NCBI GenBank assembly: GCA_021647145.1 | Contig: JAKIVF010000032.1 | Location: forward strand, 1-30,906 | Origin: Methylococcaceae bacterium | GTDB lineage: Bacteria > Pseudomonadota > Gammaproteobacteria > Methylococcales > Methylomonadaceae | DNA length: 30,906 nt | Reading direction: 5' to 3' | Program-made: the position numbers and the translations under genes | Notes under the pieces: model-generated | Told to the model about the DNA's origin: nothing | The model's database searches: none | Seen by the model: only the letters and a program-made list of their open reading frames with translations | Part shown: piece after piece, positions 16,267-24,219 of the stretch | Layout: the number at the start of each line of letters is the position of its first letter | Numbering within the stretch: the first letter of the stretch is position 1

Positions 16267-16620
16267 ATGACAAAAACTAAACTAATTGCATCATTAGGCA
16301 GTACAGTAGCAATTTCATTATTATCCGCACCCTTGGTACAAGCTTCTGAAAACCCGTTTGCCATGCAGAAAATAACGAATAGCATTCAGTTAGCTGAAGG
16401 GATGGAAAAAGGTCTTGACGGTAAATGTGGCGATAAAATGAAAGATGCAGCGATGGATAAAATGGACAAAACTAAAGAGGGCAAGTGTGGCGAAGGGAAG
16501 TGTGGCGATAAAATAAAAGATACTTCAGTGGAAAAAATGGAAAAAACCAAAGAAGGAAAATGTGGTGAAGGAAAATGCGGCGATAAATTAAAAGATGATG
16601 CAATGGAAATGATGAAATAA
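16267..16620 (+). CDS. hvfA: HvfA-like secreted cysteine-repeat peptide, putative RiPP metallophore precursor
   Basis: The 117-residue product has a clear signal peptide (residues 1-26, cleavage after VQA). A short ENPFAMQK segment typical of HvfA-type precursors follows, then a charged repeat region. The repeats are two 25-residue units (from residues 52 and 77) and a 16-residue partial unit (from 102), all starting GKCGDK; each full unit ends with an EGKCGE. Five cysteines result (C54, C74, C79, C99, C104), the first in DGKCG and the others in EGKCG. In HvfA of Haemophilus, EGKCG cysteines are modified by the MNIO-family (DUF692) enzyme HvfB with HvfC to copper-binding groups. No such enzymes lie in this window, so modification is inference. 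The ATG at 16267 is preceded by GGAG nine nt upstream. A strong terminator follows, so it is probably monocistronic. Confidence 0.82.
   Translation: MTKTKLIASLGSTVAISLLSAPLVQASENPFAMQKITNSIQLAEGMEKGLDGKCGDKMKDAAMDKMDKTKEGKCGEGKCGDKIKDTSVEKMEKTKEGKCGEGKCGDKLKDDAMEMMK
16420..16617 (+). repeat. In-gene tandem repeats encoding GKCGDK units
   Basis: Two 75-nt units (16420-16494 and 16495-16569) and a 48-nt partial copy (16570-16617) encode the cysteine-repeat region. The copies agree closely in protein but differ at many synonymous positions. They are therefore not a very recent duplication, and the protein repeat appears to be selected. Confidence 0.8.
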
Positions 16621-16657
16621 TTTTTGGCTAGTTAAAACTATTCTTTCAAAAAAATAA

Positions 16658-16725
16658 GATTCCCGCTTAAAAGACACTATTAAAAGAAAAAATAAGTTTT
16701 GTCTTAAACGGGAGTCTCTTTTTTG
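16658..16725. terminator. Bidirectional intrinsic terminator
   Basis: Arms at 16658-16675 (GATTCCCGCTTAAAAGAC) and 16701-16716 (GTCTTAAACGGGAGTC) pair over about 15 bp around an A-rich loop. They are followed by TCTTTTTTG on the plus strand and by TTATTTTTTT on the minus strand. It sits between the convergent HvfA-like gene and the 178-residue membrane protein gene and can serve both. Confidence 0.85.
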
Positions 16726-16800
16726 TAGCAAAAACACAACTCTTTAACCTGAAAAATCTACACCCAGCTGATTTTCCTAGGATTAGTCCATATAGCCTGA

Positions 16801-17337
16801 CTAAATCCTCTTTAGGCCGACTAATGGATTATAAAAACTTTCATCAATAGCTACTAAGTTAACTTTCTTCTTCCGTTTTTCCATCACAGCTTTAACCATC
16901 TCTTCCGACACTTTCTTGGTATAAATCAAGATCAAATAACTTCCTGCTTCCAGCTCGTCATGAAACAGTGATATTTTTTTATTTTCAGTGGCAATACCGA
17001 TAAATCCACCTTCCCATGTCCCAAACAATGTAAAAAAACCAATAATCGCATAGTAAGCAACATTAGGTAAATCTTCTTGCCCAAACAAATTTGTTGAATT
17101 GACTAAAGCAGCTGCAATCATCCCGATAATTAACCCTGTAATCGCACCAAGAATTCCATATCGTAGAATATCAAGTCTTTCCAGATAGTTACTTGCGTGA
17201 ATTTTAACTTTTTTGAGTCCTGCTTCATCCTTACTCAGAACATGTATAAACCAGTCGTCTATACCCGCCTTATGTAACTCATCAATAATTTCACGAGTAT
17301 TTTCAAGTGTAGAAGTAAGATAATAAAAACATTTCAT
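16801..17337 (-). CDS. Small membrane protein with YflT-like N-terminal domain, function unknown
   Basis: The 178-residue protein starts with a soluble alpha/beta domain (MKCFYYLTSTLENTREIIDE, then an IHVLSKDEAGL strand), like proteins that resemble heat-induced YflT or DUF1269. Two hydrophobic segments follow, the first at about residues 82-100 (ILGAITGLIIGMIAAALV) and the second at about 113-135 (VAYYAIIGFFTLFGTWEGG). A cytoplasmic alpha/beta tail rich in lysine ends the protein. The glycine-rich membrane pair resembles the glycine-zipper segments of DUF1269-type proteins. No specific function can be given. An AGGAGA ribosome site precedes the ATG. It is convergent with the HvfA-like gene across a shared terminator and forms a single-gene unit. 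Confidence 0.72.
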   Translation of the reverse strand: MKCFYYLTSTLENTREIIDELHKAGIDDWFIHVLSKDEAGLKKVKIHASNYLERLDILRYGILGAITGLIIGMIAAALVNSTNLFGQEDLPNVAYYAIIGFFTLFGTWEGGFIGIATENKKISLFHDELEAGSYLILIYTKKVSEEMVKAVMEKRKKKVNLVAIDESFYNPLVGLKRI

Positions 17338-17747
17338 AACAGTTCTCCTATAAATAGTATCCTGCGTATTTTTATTACTCCATAAGTAGCTCTATTTATT
17401 CCATTTTGTAAGTCTAAATAAGTACCCAAGTAAAATTATTTTAACGGCTTTATTTGGGGACACATAATAGCCTTATAACAATTCTACCTCAGATAGGGTT
17501 TCAGTGCTCCGACACTTGAAAATTTTTAAGGGTAATTTAGAGAGATATACCTTACAGTAAAACCCTAGGTGGTCACCGTTTGTAGTTTCTATCTATGATT
17601 TTTTCTGAAAATACCAGTCCAACAAGATTGTTATTAGGCCAACAGTTCTATAATTATTTCAACTTTTTAGCATAAAAAGTTGAATTACTAATATAGATTT
17701 AAGTTCAATCCACCGACCCTACCTATATATATAAATATTACAGACAT
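17338..17747. other. AT-rich intergenic DNA, no gene recognised
   Basis: The right part of the gap upstream of the 178-residue membrane protein gene. It should contain that gene's promoter near 17345-17420, but no convincing -35/-10 pair was identified. No protein-like frame or tRNA was seen on either strand. Confidence 0.3.
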
Positions 17748-17781
17748 AAAAAAAGGGGCGTTTAAGAATCCCCTCTTTTTT
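17748..17781. terminator. Probable bidirectional terminator
   Basis: A run of A residues and GGGG (17748-17758), an 11-nt loop, then CCCC followed by TCTTTTTT (to 17780). On the minus strand the GGGG/CCCC stem is followed by seven T residues. That orientation would end transcription of the 108-residue membrane protein gene about 200 nt upstream. Confidence 0.65.
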
Positions 17782-17848
17782 AATTTAATTTACAATATAG
17801 AAATAAATAACTCACCCATTTTACGAAGAATTCTTGTTTGTATTTGGT

Positions 17849-17956
17849 CTTGTTGCGTAGGGCGCATAGCAGGCTATGTAACCAAAGTAACAAGATCGAA
17901 GACGGACAAAAAAAGGTTAAAAAAGCTTTAGCGATTCTTATGCTTTAGTGCAAGTA
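17849..17956. repeat. Dispersed intergenic repeat, copy A, with hairpin
   Basis: An imperfect hairpin (17849-17870 with 17873-17894; outer CTTGTT/AACAAG and inner CATAGC/GCTATG) is followed by a conserved tail beginning AAGACGGACAAAA and ending near GTGCAAGTA. A diverged copy of the region from GGCGCAT to the CAAGT end lies at 25275-25354. The element is non-coding and lies downstream of a minus-strand gene. Confidence 0.6.
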
Positions 17957-17985
17957 AGATGGGTAGGTTATTTGCTTTCAATTGC

Positions 17986-18312
17986 CTAAGTTTTAACACT
18001 TTCAGCAATTTTATTAAATGCTTCTACACGATCTTTCCCTGTTTTAACCAAGTCCAGTCCTGTATTAACAATTATGTCGACTAGCCCAGGTGTTTTATAA
18101 ACTATCAACCCTAAGTACCCAACCACTGGAACGGCAATAACTGCACCAAAAATTCCACTAATACCTATGACACCTAATATTTTTGTAAGTAATACCACCA
18201 AATCTAGGGGGATTAAAATCATGGCACCAAAATAAGCCAATACCATAAAGGTAAAAAGGCAAAAAACAACAAATTGAAGTAACCTTACCAAGGCAACATT
18301 AACTTTATTCAT
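17986..18312 (-). CDS. Small membrane protein, function unknown
   Basis: The 108-residue protein is mostly hydrophobic, with segments at about residues 10-33 (LLQFVVFCLFTFMVLAYFGA), 38-60 and 60-76. A short polar C-terminal tail contains GLVDIIVNTGLDLVKTGKDR. I do not recognise a family. It is a single-gene unit; a TATAAT hexamer at 18388-18393 on the minus strand may be its -10. A probable terminator lies about 200 nt downstream. Hydrophobicity, a normal start and isolation between regulatory signals support a real gene. Confidence 0.62.
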   Translation of the reverse strand: MNKVNVALVRLLQFVVFCLFTFMVLAYFGAMILIPLDLVVLLTKILGVIGISGIFGAVIAVPVVGYLGLIVYKTPGLVDIIVNTGLDLVKTGKDRVEAFNKIAESVKT

Positions 18313-18434
18313 AATTATGTAAATCCTGCTGTAATATAAAAGTCATTATCGAATGAGCAACTTTTAGAAACGAATTTGAATCCTAGTATTATATCTTAAT
18401 TCTTATCGCCTTTTTAACAATTATAATCTAACTG

Positions 18435-19127
18435 TTATTCCTTATTCTTCTCTTCACCTTTCAAAAACAAGGGATATAAAAAGCTTCCTGCTACAAAACC
18501 ACCCAAATGAGCCCACCAGGCAACGTCTGTGGTAATACCTTCAAATACTAAAGGTGTTGATGCCTTATACATTTGCATAATAACCCAGAAACCTAAAAAA
18601 GAAATGGCAGGTAATTCAAAAAAAATAGGTAAAAATAATAACGGCAACCAAATGACAATTCTTGCATAAGGATAAAGAAAAAAGTAAGCCCCTAAAATGC
18701 CTGCAATTGCTCCTGATGCACCGACAATTGGAATAACTGCTTGTCGATCAAAATACCATTGAGCAAAAGTTGCAATAAATCCACAGATTAAATAAAAAAA
18801 TAGGAATCTGATATGTCCCATTCGATTTTCTATACTATTGGCAAAAATCCATATAAACCACATATTAAAAACAAGATGTACCCATCCTCCATGCAAGAAC
18901 AAATTTGTTAAAAATGATAAGAATTTATCAGGAGGTAAACCAAAAGCCACTGCCCATTGTGGGTTTGAATATCGAATAGGTACCATGCCATATAGATAAG
19001 TTAATTGACGCTGCGTCTCAAGTGGCATTAATTTCATTAAGAGAAAAATAACCATACAAACAGCCATAATCCCCCAGCTTACATAGGGCTTTTTTTTGCA
19101 ATATATATTGTCTCGAATTGGAATCAT
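18435..19127 (-). CDS. Rhomboid-family intramembrane serine protease
   Basis: Rhomboids cleave membrane-embedded segments with a Ser-His dyad. The 230-residue protein has about six membrane helices. It has the H-x3-N motif at H84/N88 (HLVFN), catalytic S138 in GASGAIAG, and catalytic H207 in AHLGGF. All residues needed for activity are present. It starts 8 nt after the rfbB stop, so it is expressed as the last gene of the dTDP-rhamnose operon. Its substrate is unknown. A link to cell-surface proteins or polysaccharide export is a guess from position only. Confidence 0.93.
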   Translation of the reverse strand: MIPIRDNIYCKKKPYVSWGIMAVCMVIFLLMKLMPLETQRQLTYLYGMVPIRYSNPQWAVAFGLPPDKFLSFLTNLFLHGGWVHLVFNMWFIWIFANSIENRMGHIRFLFFYLICGFIATFAQWYFDRQAVIPIVGASGAIAGILGAYFFLYPYARIVIWLPLLFLPIFFELPAISFLGFWVIMQMYKASTPLVFEGITTDVAWWAHLGGFVAGSFLYPLFLKGEEKNKE

Positions 19128-19135
19128 TTTTTAAT

Positions 19136-20254
19136 TCAGTTGCTTACATATTGTTTTTCAACCCAGTCTCGATAGGAACCGTTCATAACAGCTTGCCACC
19201 AGACTTCATTGTTCAAATACCAATGCACAGTTTTTGCAATGCCTGTTTCAAAAGATTCTCTTGGTTCATAACCTAATTCGTCCCGAGTTTTTGTCGCATC
19301 AATCGCATACCGCCTGTCATGCCCCGGCCGATCAGTAACGTAAGTAATCAATGATTCAGTATTTTGGGCAATAGCAGCTTGAGCATCAGGGTATTTTTTT
19401 GCTAGCGCTTGATCATCTATAAAAGCTTTCTCAATCAGTTGTCGCACTGCTTTTACAATATTAATATTTGCCCATTCATTATTCCCACCAATATTATATG
19501 TTTCCCCTACCAGCCCTTTGTTTATCACTAAATCTATGCCATAAGCATGATCTTCTACATACAACCAGTCTCTGATTTGCATTCCATCACCGTATATAGG
19601 CAATGCTTTGTTATGTAAAATATTTATAATGACTAGAGGAATTAACTTTTCAGGAAAGTGATAAGGGCCATAATTATTAGAACAATTACTGGTTGTTACC
19701 GATAATCCATAGGTATGATGATAGGCTCGCACTAAATGATCAGAGGCGGCTTTACTGGCAGAATAAGGTGAATTAGGTGCGTAGGCTGTTTGTTCTGTAA
19801 AAGCAAGGTCGGTTGCGGATAAGGTTCCATACACTTCATCTGTAGAAACATGATGAAACCGATGAGAAATTGGCTTTTCTCCTTTACTTGCAGGCGTGTC
19901 AATCCAAACTTGTTTTGCTGCTTTTAATAACGAATAGGTTCCTATAATATTAGTTTCTATAAATTCATCTGGACCACTGATTGACCGATCTACATGTGAT
20001 TCGGCTGCAAAATGGACAAGTGTTGTGACTTTGTGTTTTTCCAGTAAAGATTCAACTAAAAGCTGATCACCTATATTTCCATGGACAAAAGTGAAATGTG
20101 GGTTGTCTTGAACTGGGGCTAAATTTTCCATATTCCCGGCATAGGTTAAAGCATCCAGAGCAATAAGTTGATCATCGGGATATTTTTTTAACCAATAATG
20201 GATGAAGTTTGCACCAATAAACCCTGCACCACCTGTGACTAATAAAGTTTTCAT
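19136..20254 (-). CDS. rfbB: dTDP-glucose 4,6-dehydratase
   Basis: RfbB converts dTDP-D-glucose to dTDP-4-keto-6-deoxy-D-glucose, the second step of dTDP-L-rhamnose synthesis. The 372-residue extended SDR has the NAD-binding GGAGFIG motif at residues 8-14, the family catalytic T138-D139-E140 and the Y164-x3-K168 pair (YSASK). It follows rfbD with an 18-nt gap and precedes the rhomboid gene by 8 nt. The order rfbA-rfbC-rfbD-rfbB supplies the complete pathway. Confidence 0.97.
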   Translation of the reverse strand: MKTLLVTGGAGFIGANFIHYWLKKYPDDQLIALDALTYAGNMENLAPVQDNPHFTFVHGNIGDQLLVESLLEKHKVTTLVHFAAESHVDRSISGPDEFIETNIIGTYSLLKAAKQVWIDTPASKGEKPISHRFHHVSTDEVYGTLSATDLAFTEQTAYAPNSPYSASKAASDHLVRAYHHTYGLSVTTSNCSNNYGPYHFPEKLIPLVIINILHNKALPIYGDGMQIRDWLYVEDHAYGIDLVINKGLVGETYNIGGNNEWANINIVKAVRQLIEKAFIDDQALAKKYPDAQAAIAQNTESLITYVTDRPGHDRRYAIDATKTRDELGYEPRESFETGIAKTVHWYLNNEVWWQAVMNGSYRDWVEKQYVSN

Positions 20255-20272
20255 TTTTTTATTAAATATTTG

Positions 20273-21145
20273 TTATTTACTTGTTTTTAATTCACTCAAC
20301 ATTTCATTCAAATGCACTCGCCAATGAATAAGTGATAATTCAGGAAACGCATCCGTCAGGCTTGTTTTATCTAACACGCTATAACTAGGCCTTTTAGCAG
20401 GTGTAGGGTAGTCTTTTGTGGAAATAGGTTTGATTGGAATTGCTTTATCCAGTAGATGATGAGATAAGCCAAGCTCTTGAATGGCCACGGCAAAATCATA
20501 CCAGCTGGCAACCCCCGCATCAGACCAATGATGAATCCCTGGCACTTTATTAGTAACAGCGGTTAAACAAACTTTAGCTAAACCTTTCGCATAAGTGGGA
20601 GAACCAATCTGATCGCTTATTACACCTAATTCAGACTTTTCTGACATTAACCTTAACATGGTTTTAACAAAATTATTACCATGACTAGAATAAACCCATG
20701 AGGTACGAAGTATACAGCTCTGTTCTGGCAATATTTTAGTGATTAGTTTTTCCCCCTCTGCTTTACTTTCTCCATAAACACCTAGGGGGACATAAGGCTC
20801 ATTTGGCAAGTATGGCACTCCACTATTGCCACCAAAAACAAAATCAGTCGATACATGCACTAAATGTAGCGATAGTTGTAAGCAAACTTCGGCTAAATTT
20901 CCAACAGCGATCTTATTAATCAGAAAAGCCTGTTCTCGCTCAGTTTCTGCCAAGTCAACCGCTGTATAAGCGGATGCGTTAATCACTGCTTGTGGTGCAT
21001 AGTGTAATATCGTTTCTTTTAGTGCTGTTTTATCCGTTATATCAACCTGTTTTCGGCTTAAACAAACAATGTCAACTTGATCTTTTTTTAGCCTATCTAA
21101 TTCCCAAGCCAGTTGACCATTTTGTCCTATTACAACAATCTTCAT
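20273..21145 (-). CDS. rfbD: dTDP-4-dehydrorhamnose reductase
   Basis: RfbD makes dTDP-L-rhamnose from dTDP-4-keto-L-rhamnose with NAD(P)H. The 290-residue SDR protein shows the nucleotide-binding GQNGQLA loop at residues 7-13, STDFVFGG at 99-106 with T100, and Y124-x3-K128 (YGESK). It lies between rfbC (14-nt gap) and rfbB in the minus-strand operon. It is of ordinary length with no visible defects. Confidence 0.95.
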   Translation of the reverse strand: MKIVVIGQNGQLAWELDRLKKDQVDIVCLSRKQVDITDKTALKETILHYAPQAVINASAYTAVDLAETEREQAFLINKIAVGNLAEVCLQLSLHLVHVSTDFVFGGNSGVPYLPNEPYVPLGVYGESKAEGEKLITKILPEQSCILRTSWVYSSHGNNFVKTMLRLMSEKSELGVISDQIGSPTYAKGLAKVCLTAVTNKVPGIHHWSDAGVASWYDFAVAIQELGLSHHLLDKAIPIKPISTKDYPTPAKRPSYSVLDKTSLTDAFPELSLIHWRVHLNEMLSELKTSK

Positions 21146-21159
21146 GCGATCAATTTACC

Positions 21160-21708
21160 TCAGTCAAAATAGGGTGCATCTTTAAACAGCTGACCTTCTT
21201 GATCTTTTGCTGATAAGGACGGTGAGTTGTTATTCCCCAATGGCCATTGTATATTTAATACTGGATCACTCCATAATAATGATGCTTCATGCTCAGGTGC
21301 ATAATAATCAGTACATTTATAGACAAACTCAGCAGATTCACTTATCACATAAAAACCATGCGCAAAACCTTCGGGCACCCAGAGCATGCGTTTATTTTCA
21401 GCTGATAGAACAACCCCTACATGTTGTCCAAAAGTAGCCGATGATTGACGCATATCTACCGCCACATCATAAACCTCGCCTGAAACTACTCTTACTAATT
21501 TACCTTGAGCCTGAGTCAATTGATAATGTAGACCTCTTAAAATACCCTGAGCCGATTTGCTATGATTATCTTGGACAAACACCCGCTCTGCACATTGCTG
21601 GCTAAACTCATCTACCCGAAAAGTTTCCATAAAAAAACCTCTTTCATCGCCAAATACTTTTGGCTCTAAGATTTTTACATCCGGTATTGCTGTTTCTATA
21701 TACTTCAT
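21160..21708 (-). CDS. rfbC: dTDP-4-dehydrorhamnose 3,5-epimerase
   Basis: RfbC epimerises dTDP-4-keto-6-deoxyglucose at C3 and C5. The 182-residue cupin-type protein has DERGFFMETF at 21-30, the active-site H61 in GILRGLHYQ, VAVDMRQSS around the catalytic D-x-R segment, and GFAHGFYV. The start overlaps the rfbA stop by one base (TAATG), so the two are coupled. Length and motifs are normal. Confidence 0.96.
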   Translation of the reverse strand: MKYIETAIPDVKILEPKVFGDERGFFMETFRVDEFSQQCAERVFVQDNHSKSAQGILRGLHYQLTQAQGKLVRVVSGEVYDVAVDMRQSSATFGQHVGVVLSAENKRMLWVPEGFAHGFYVISESAEFVYKCTDYYAPEHEASLLWSDPVLNIQWPLGNNNSPSLSAKDQEGQLFKDAPYFD

Positions 21709-22586
21709 TAAAATACGGTCTCATCCAAACAGTTTAATAAATATTCCCCATACCCACTTTTCTTTAAAGGCTCAGCAATTTCACGTAATTTATCGGCTGT
21801 AATCCAGCCATTTCTATAACCCACCTCTTCTGGGCAATTCACTTTTAGGCCCTGTCTTTTGTCTATCATCGCAATAAACTGAGCTGCATCTAGTAAGTCA
21901 TCATGTGTTCCGGTATCCAGCCACGCAGTGCCTCGGCCCATAATTTCAACTTGCAAATCACCTAATTCTAAATATTGCTCAATCACGTCAGTAATTTCCA
22001 GTTCACCTCTTGGGGATGGTTTTACATTTTTGGCTATTTCAACAACGCGTTCATCAAAAAAATATAAGCCGGGGACTGCATAATTAGATTTTGGTTGTTC
22101 TGGTTTTTCTTCTATAGAAATCGCTTTACCTGTTGTATCAAATTCAACCACACCATAGGAGGTAGGATTACTCACATGGTAACCAAATACAGTTCCCCCT
22201 TTTGGACGATCATTGGCCAATTTTAATGTGTCCACCAAATTATGCCCATAAAACATATTATCCCCAAGTACAAGAGCAGCCCCACTACCGGCTAAAAAAT
22301 CTTCTGCGATCAAAAAAGCTTGCGCTAATCCATCCGGGCTTGGTTGAACGGCGTAAGAAATTTGCACTCCAAATTGGTCACCTTTACCTAATAATGCCTC
22401 AAATAAATGAATTTCCTCTGGAGTAGAGATTACCAATATATCTTGTATCCCTGCTTGCATTAAAGTTGAAAGTGGATAATAAATCATGGGCTTGTCGTAA
22501 ACAGGCATCAGCTGTTTACTTACAACTTGAGTCAGTGGATACAAGCGTGTACCACTACCTCCTGCAAGGATAATACCTTTATGCAT
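21708..22586 (-). CDS. rfbA: Glucose-1-phosphate thymidylyltransferase
   Basis: RfbA joins glucose-1-phosphate and dTTP to give dTDP-glucose, the first step of the pathway. The 292-residue nucleotidyltransferase has the N-terminal LAGGSGTRLYPLT nucleotide loop, KPMIYYPL, VLGDNMFYG with the metal-binding Asp, IEEKPEQPKS and WLDTGTHDDLLDA. It is the first gene of the rfbACDB-rhomboid operon, with an AAGGAA ribosome site. Its promoter must lie in the 273-nt divergent region shared with galE. Confidence 0.97.
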   Translation of the reverse strand: MHKGIILAGGSGTRLYPLTQVVSKQLMPVYDKPMIYYPLSTLMQAGIQDILVISTPEEIHLFEALLGKGDQFGVQISYAVQPSPDGLAQAFLIAEDFLAGSGAALVLGDNMFYGHNLVDTLKLANDRPKGGTVFGYHVSNPTSYGVVEFDTTGKAISIEEKPEQPKSNYAVPGLYFFDERVVEIAKNVKPSPRGELEITDVIEQYLELGDLQVEIMGRGTAWLDTGTHDDLLDAAQFIAMIDKRQGLKVNCPEEVGYRNGWITADKLREIAEPLKKSGYGEYLLNCLDETVF

Positions 22587-22859
22587 TTTTGTTCCTTATA
22601 TTATTAACGTGAATCCTGTAAAAAGAAAATAATGAGGCTATACTGTAAATAAGCTAGAGGTTAACACTATCCTCTCTATAAATAATTATAAAAAAACTAT
22701 TTTCCATCTCTTCTACAGCTTAAATTCAGTCTAAAACTGATAATCTGCATAGACTATTATCAAATGTTAGAATCCTCTTTGCAAATTACAATCAAAACGT
22801 ACGCTTAATCAAACTGTTACGAAACCCAAAATCAAACACACGTTAATCCAATAAAATAT
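22587..22859. promoter_or_regulatory. Divergent promoter region between rfbA and galE
   Basis: The only non-coding DNA between two divergent sugar nucleotide transcription units, so both promoters should be here. The rfbA ribosome site (AAGGAA on the minus strand) is clear. galE lacks a recognisable ribosome site: the bases before its ATG are AATAAAATAT. No specific operator was recognised. Confidence 0.45.
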
Positions 22860-23918
22860 ATGAAAAACAACAAAACAATTTTAGTCACTGGTGGTGCTGG
22901 ATATATAGGTAGCCACGCTTGTGTAGAATTATTAAACGCGGGCTATGAAGTCATAGTAGTTGACAACTTATCTAATAGTAAAGCCGAGTCACTTAACCGA
23001 GTTGAAAGTATAACAGACAAGTCTTTACTTCTTTACGAAGTTGATATCCGAGATAAACCAGCACTGACAGATATATTTTCAAAACACAATATTTCCGCTG
23101 TTATGCATTTTGCAGGCCTTAAAGCCGTGGGCGAATCTTGTGAGCTACCTTTAAAATATTATCAAAATAACGTTTATGGTTCGTTAATCCTTACAGAAGT
23201 AATGGAAGAAGCTAATGTTAAAAATTTAATTTTTAGCTCTTCTGCAACAGTTTATGGCGAACCTGACACTGTGCAATATTCTGAAGATCTACCTATATAT
23301 GGTGCAACTAATCCTTATGGTAAATCCAAAGCAATGGTAGAAGAAATCTTAAGAGATTTATCTGCGGCTGATAAAATAACTAAATCTTCATCACCGTGGA
23401 AAATAGCTTTATTACGCTATTTTAATCCAATTGGTGCTCACAAAAGTGGGACAATTGGCGAAGACCCTAACGGCATCCCTAATAACTTAATCCCCTATGT
23501 ATCCCAAGTTGCTGTCGGTAAATTAGATCAGCTTTCTGTTTTTGGAAATGATTACCCGACTCGTGATGGGACGGGAGTAAGAGATTATATTCATGTTGTT
23601 GACCTAGTCAAAGGACACCTTAAAGCATTACAAGCATTAGAATCAAAAGCTTTTGATTCTGGAGAATGTAAAGCATATAATCTAGGTGCAGGGCAAGGTT
23701 ATAGTGTATTAGAAATAATCCAGACTTTTGAAAGAATTACAGGTAAAAAAATTAACTATAAATGTGTCGCTAGACGTACCGGTGATATAGCTGAAAACTA
23801 TGCCAACCCAGCCTTGGCATTAAAAGAATTGGGCTGGAAGACTGAGAAAACCTTAGATGAAATGGTAGAAGATACCTGGCGTTGGCAAACTAATAATCCA
23901 CAAGGTTATAGTCTGTAA
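22860..23918 (+). CDS. galE: UDP-glucose 4-epimerase
   Basis: GalE interconverts UDP-glucose and UDP-galactose using tightly bound NAD. The 352-residue extended SDR has GGAGYIGSHA at residues 11-20, SSSATVYG at 126-133 and the catalytic Y153-x3-K157 (YGKSK). The later RYFNPIGAH and VRDYIHVVDL segments are typical of GalE. No Shine-Dalgarno sequence is visible before the ATG, unlike almost every neighbouring gene. Translation may therefore be weak or use a leaderless transcript. galU lies about 300 nt downstream on the same strand. Confidence 0.95.
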   Translation: MKNNKTILVTGGAGYIGSHACVELLNAGYEVIVVDNLSNSKAESLNRVESITDKSLLLYEVDIRDKPALTDIFSKHNISAVMHFAGLKAVGESCELPLKYYQNNVYGSLILTEVMEEANVKNLIFSSSATVYGEPDTVQYSEDLPIYGATNPYGKSKAMVEEILRDLSAADKITKSSSPWKIALLRYFNPIGAHKSGTIGEDPNGIPNNLIPYVSQVAVGKLDQLSVFGNDYPTRDGTGVRDYIHVVDLVKGHLKALQALESKAFDSGECKAYNLGAGQGYSVLEIIQTFERITGKKINYKCVARRTGDIAENYANPALALKELGWKTEKTLDEMVEDTWRWQTNNPQGYSL

Positions 23919-24033
23919 AAAAGCTTTCATAGAATGAATTGAACTATTCATTATAAAAAACAATCCTATTTTTTAGTTGAATTTATTATCTTTCTTCAGA
24001 AGATGTGATTAAAAGTGAAGAAAACGTAGATAT

Positions 24034-24120
24034 TTGTAGGTTGGGTAGCAGTCTCTTTGGCAACCCGGCAAGCATCTTAGCTAATAGGTTAACAAGTTGA
24101 GCGGTTAGCCTAACCTACAA
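24034..24120. repeat. Intergenic element bounded by TTGTAGGTT inverted repeats
   Basis: The element starts TTGTAGGTTGGGTAGC and ends GGTTAGCCTAACCTACAA, giving terminal inverted repeats of about 12-16 bp with few mismatches around an 87-bp unit. The core is richer in GC than the flanks. Its size and ends resemble small non-coding REP/MITE-like repeats carrying TAGGTTGGG/CCCAACCTA motifs, which are frequent in many bacterial genomes. It sits between galE and galU and encodes nothing. Confidence 0.55.
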
Positions 24121-24219
24121 GAGAGTTAAAGGCAGTTTCTAATTTTCTGATAACAATACTTACTTGAATAAAAACATTCCAACAAATTTAATTTTTTCTA
24201 ATTTTAAAAAGGACATAAA

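Noticed and set aside
23933..23952. AATGAAT/ATTCATT hairpin after galE as a terminator
   Set aside because: A 7-bp A/T-only stem without an adjacent T-run is too weak to call.
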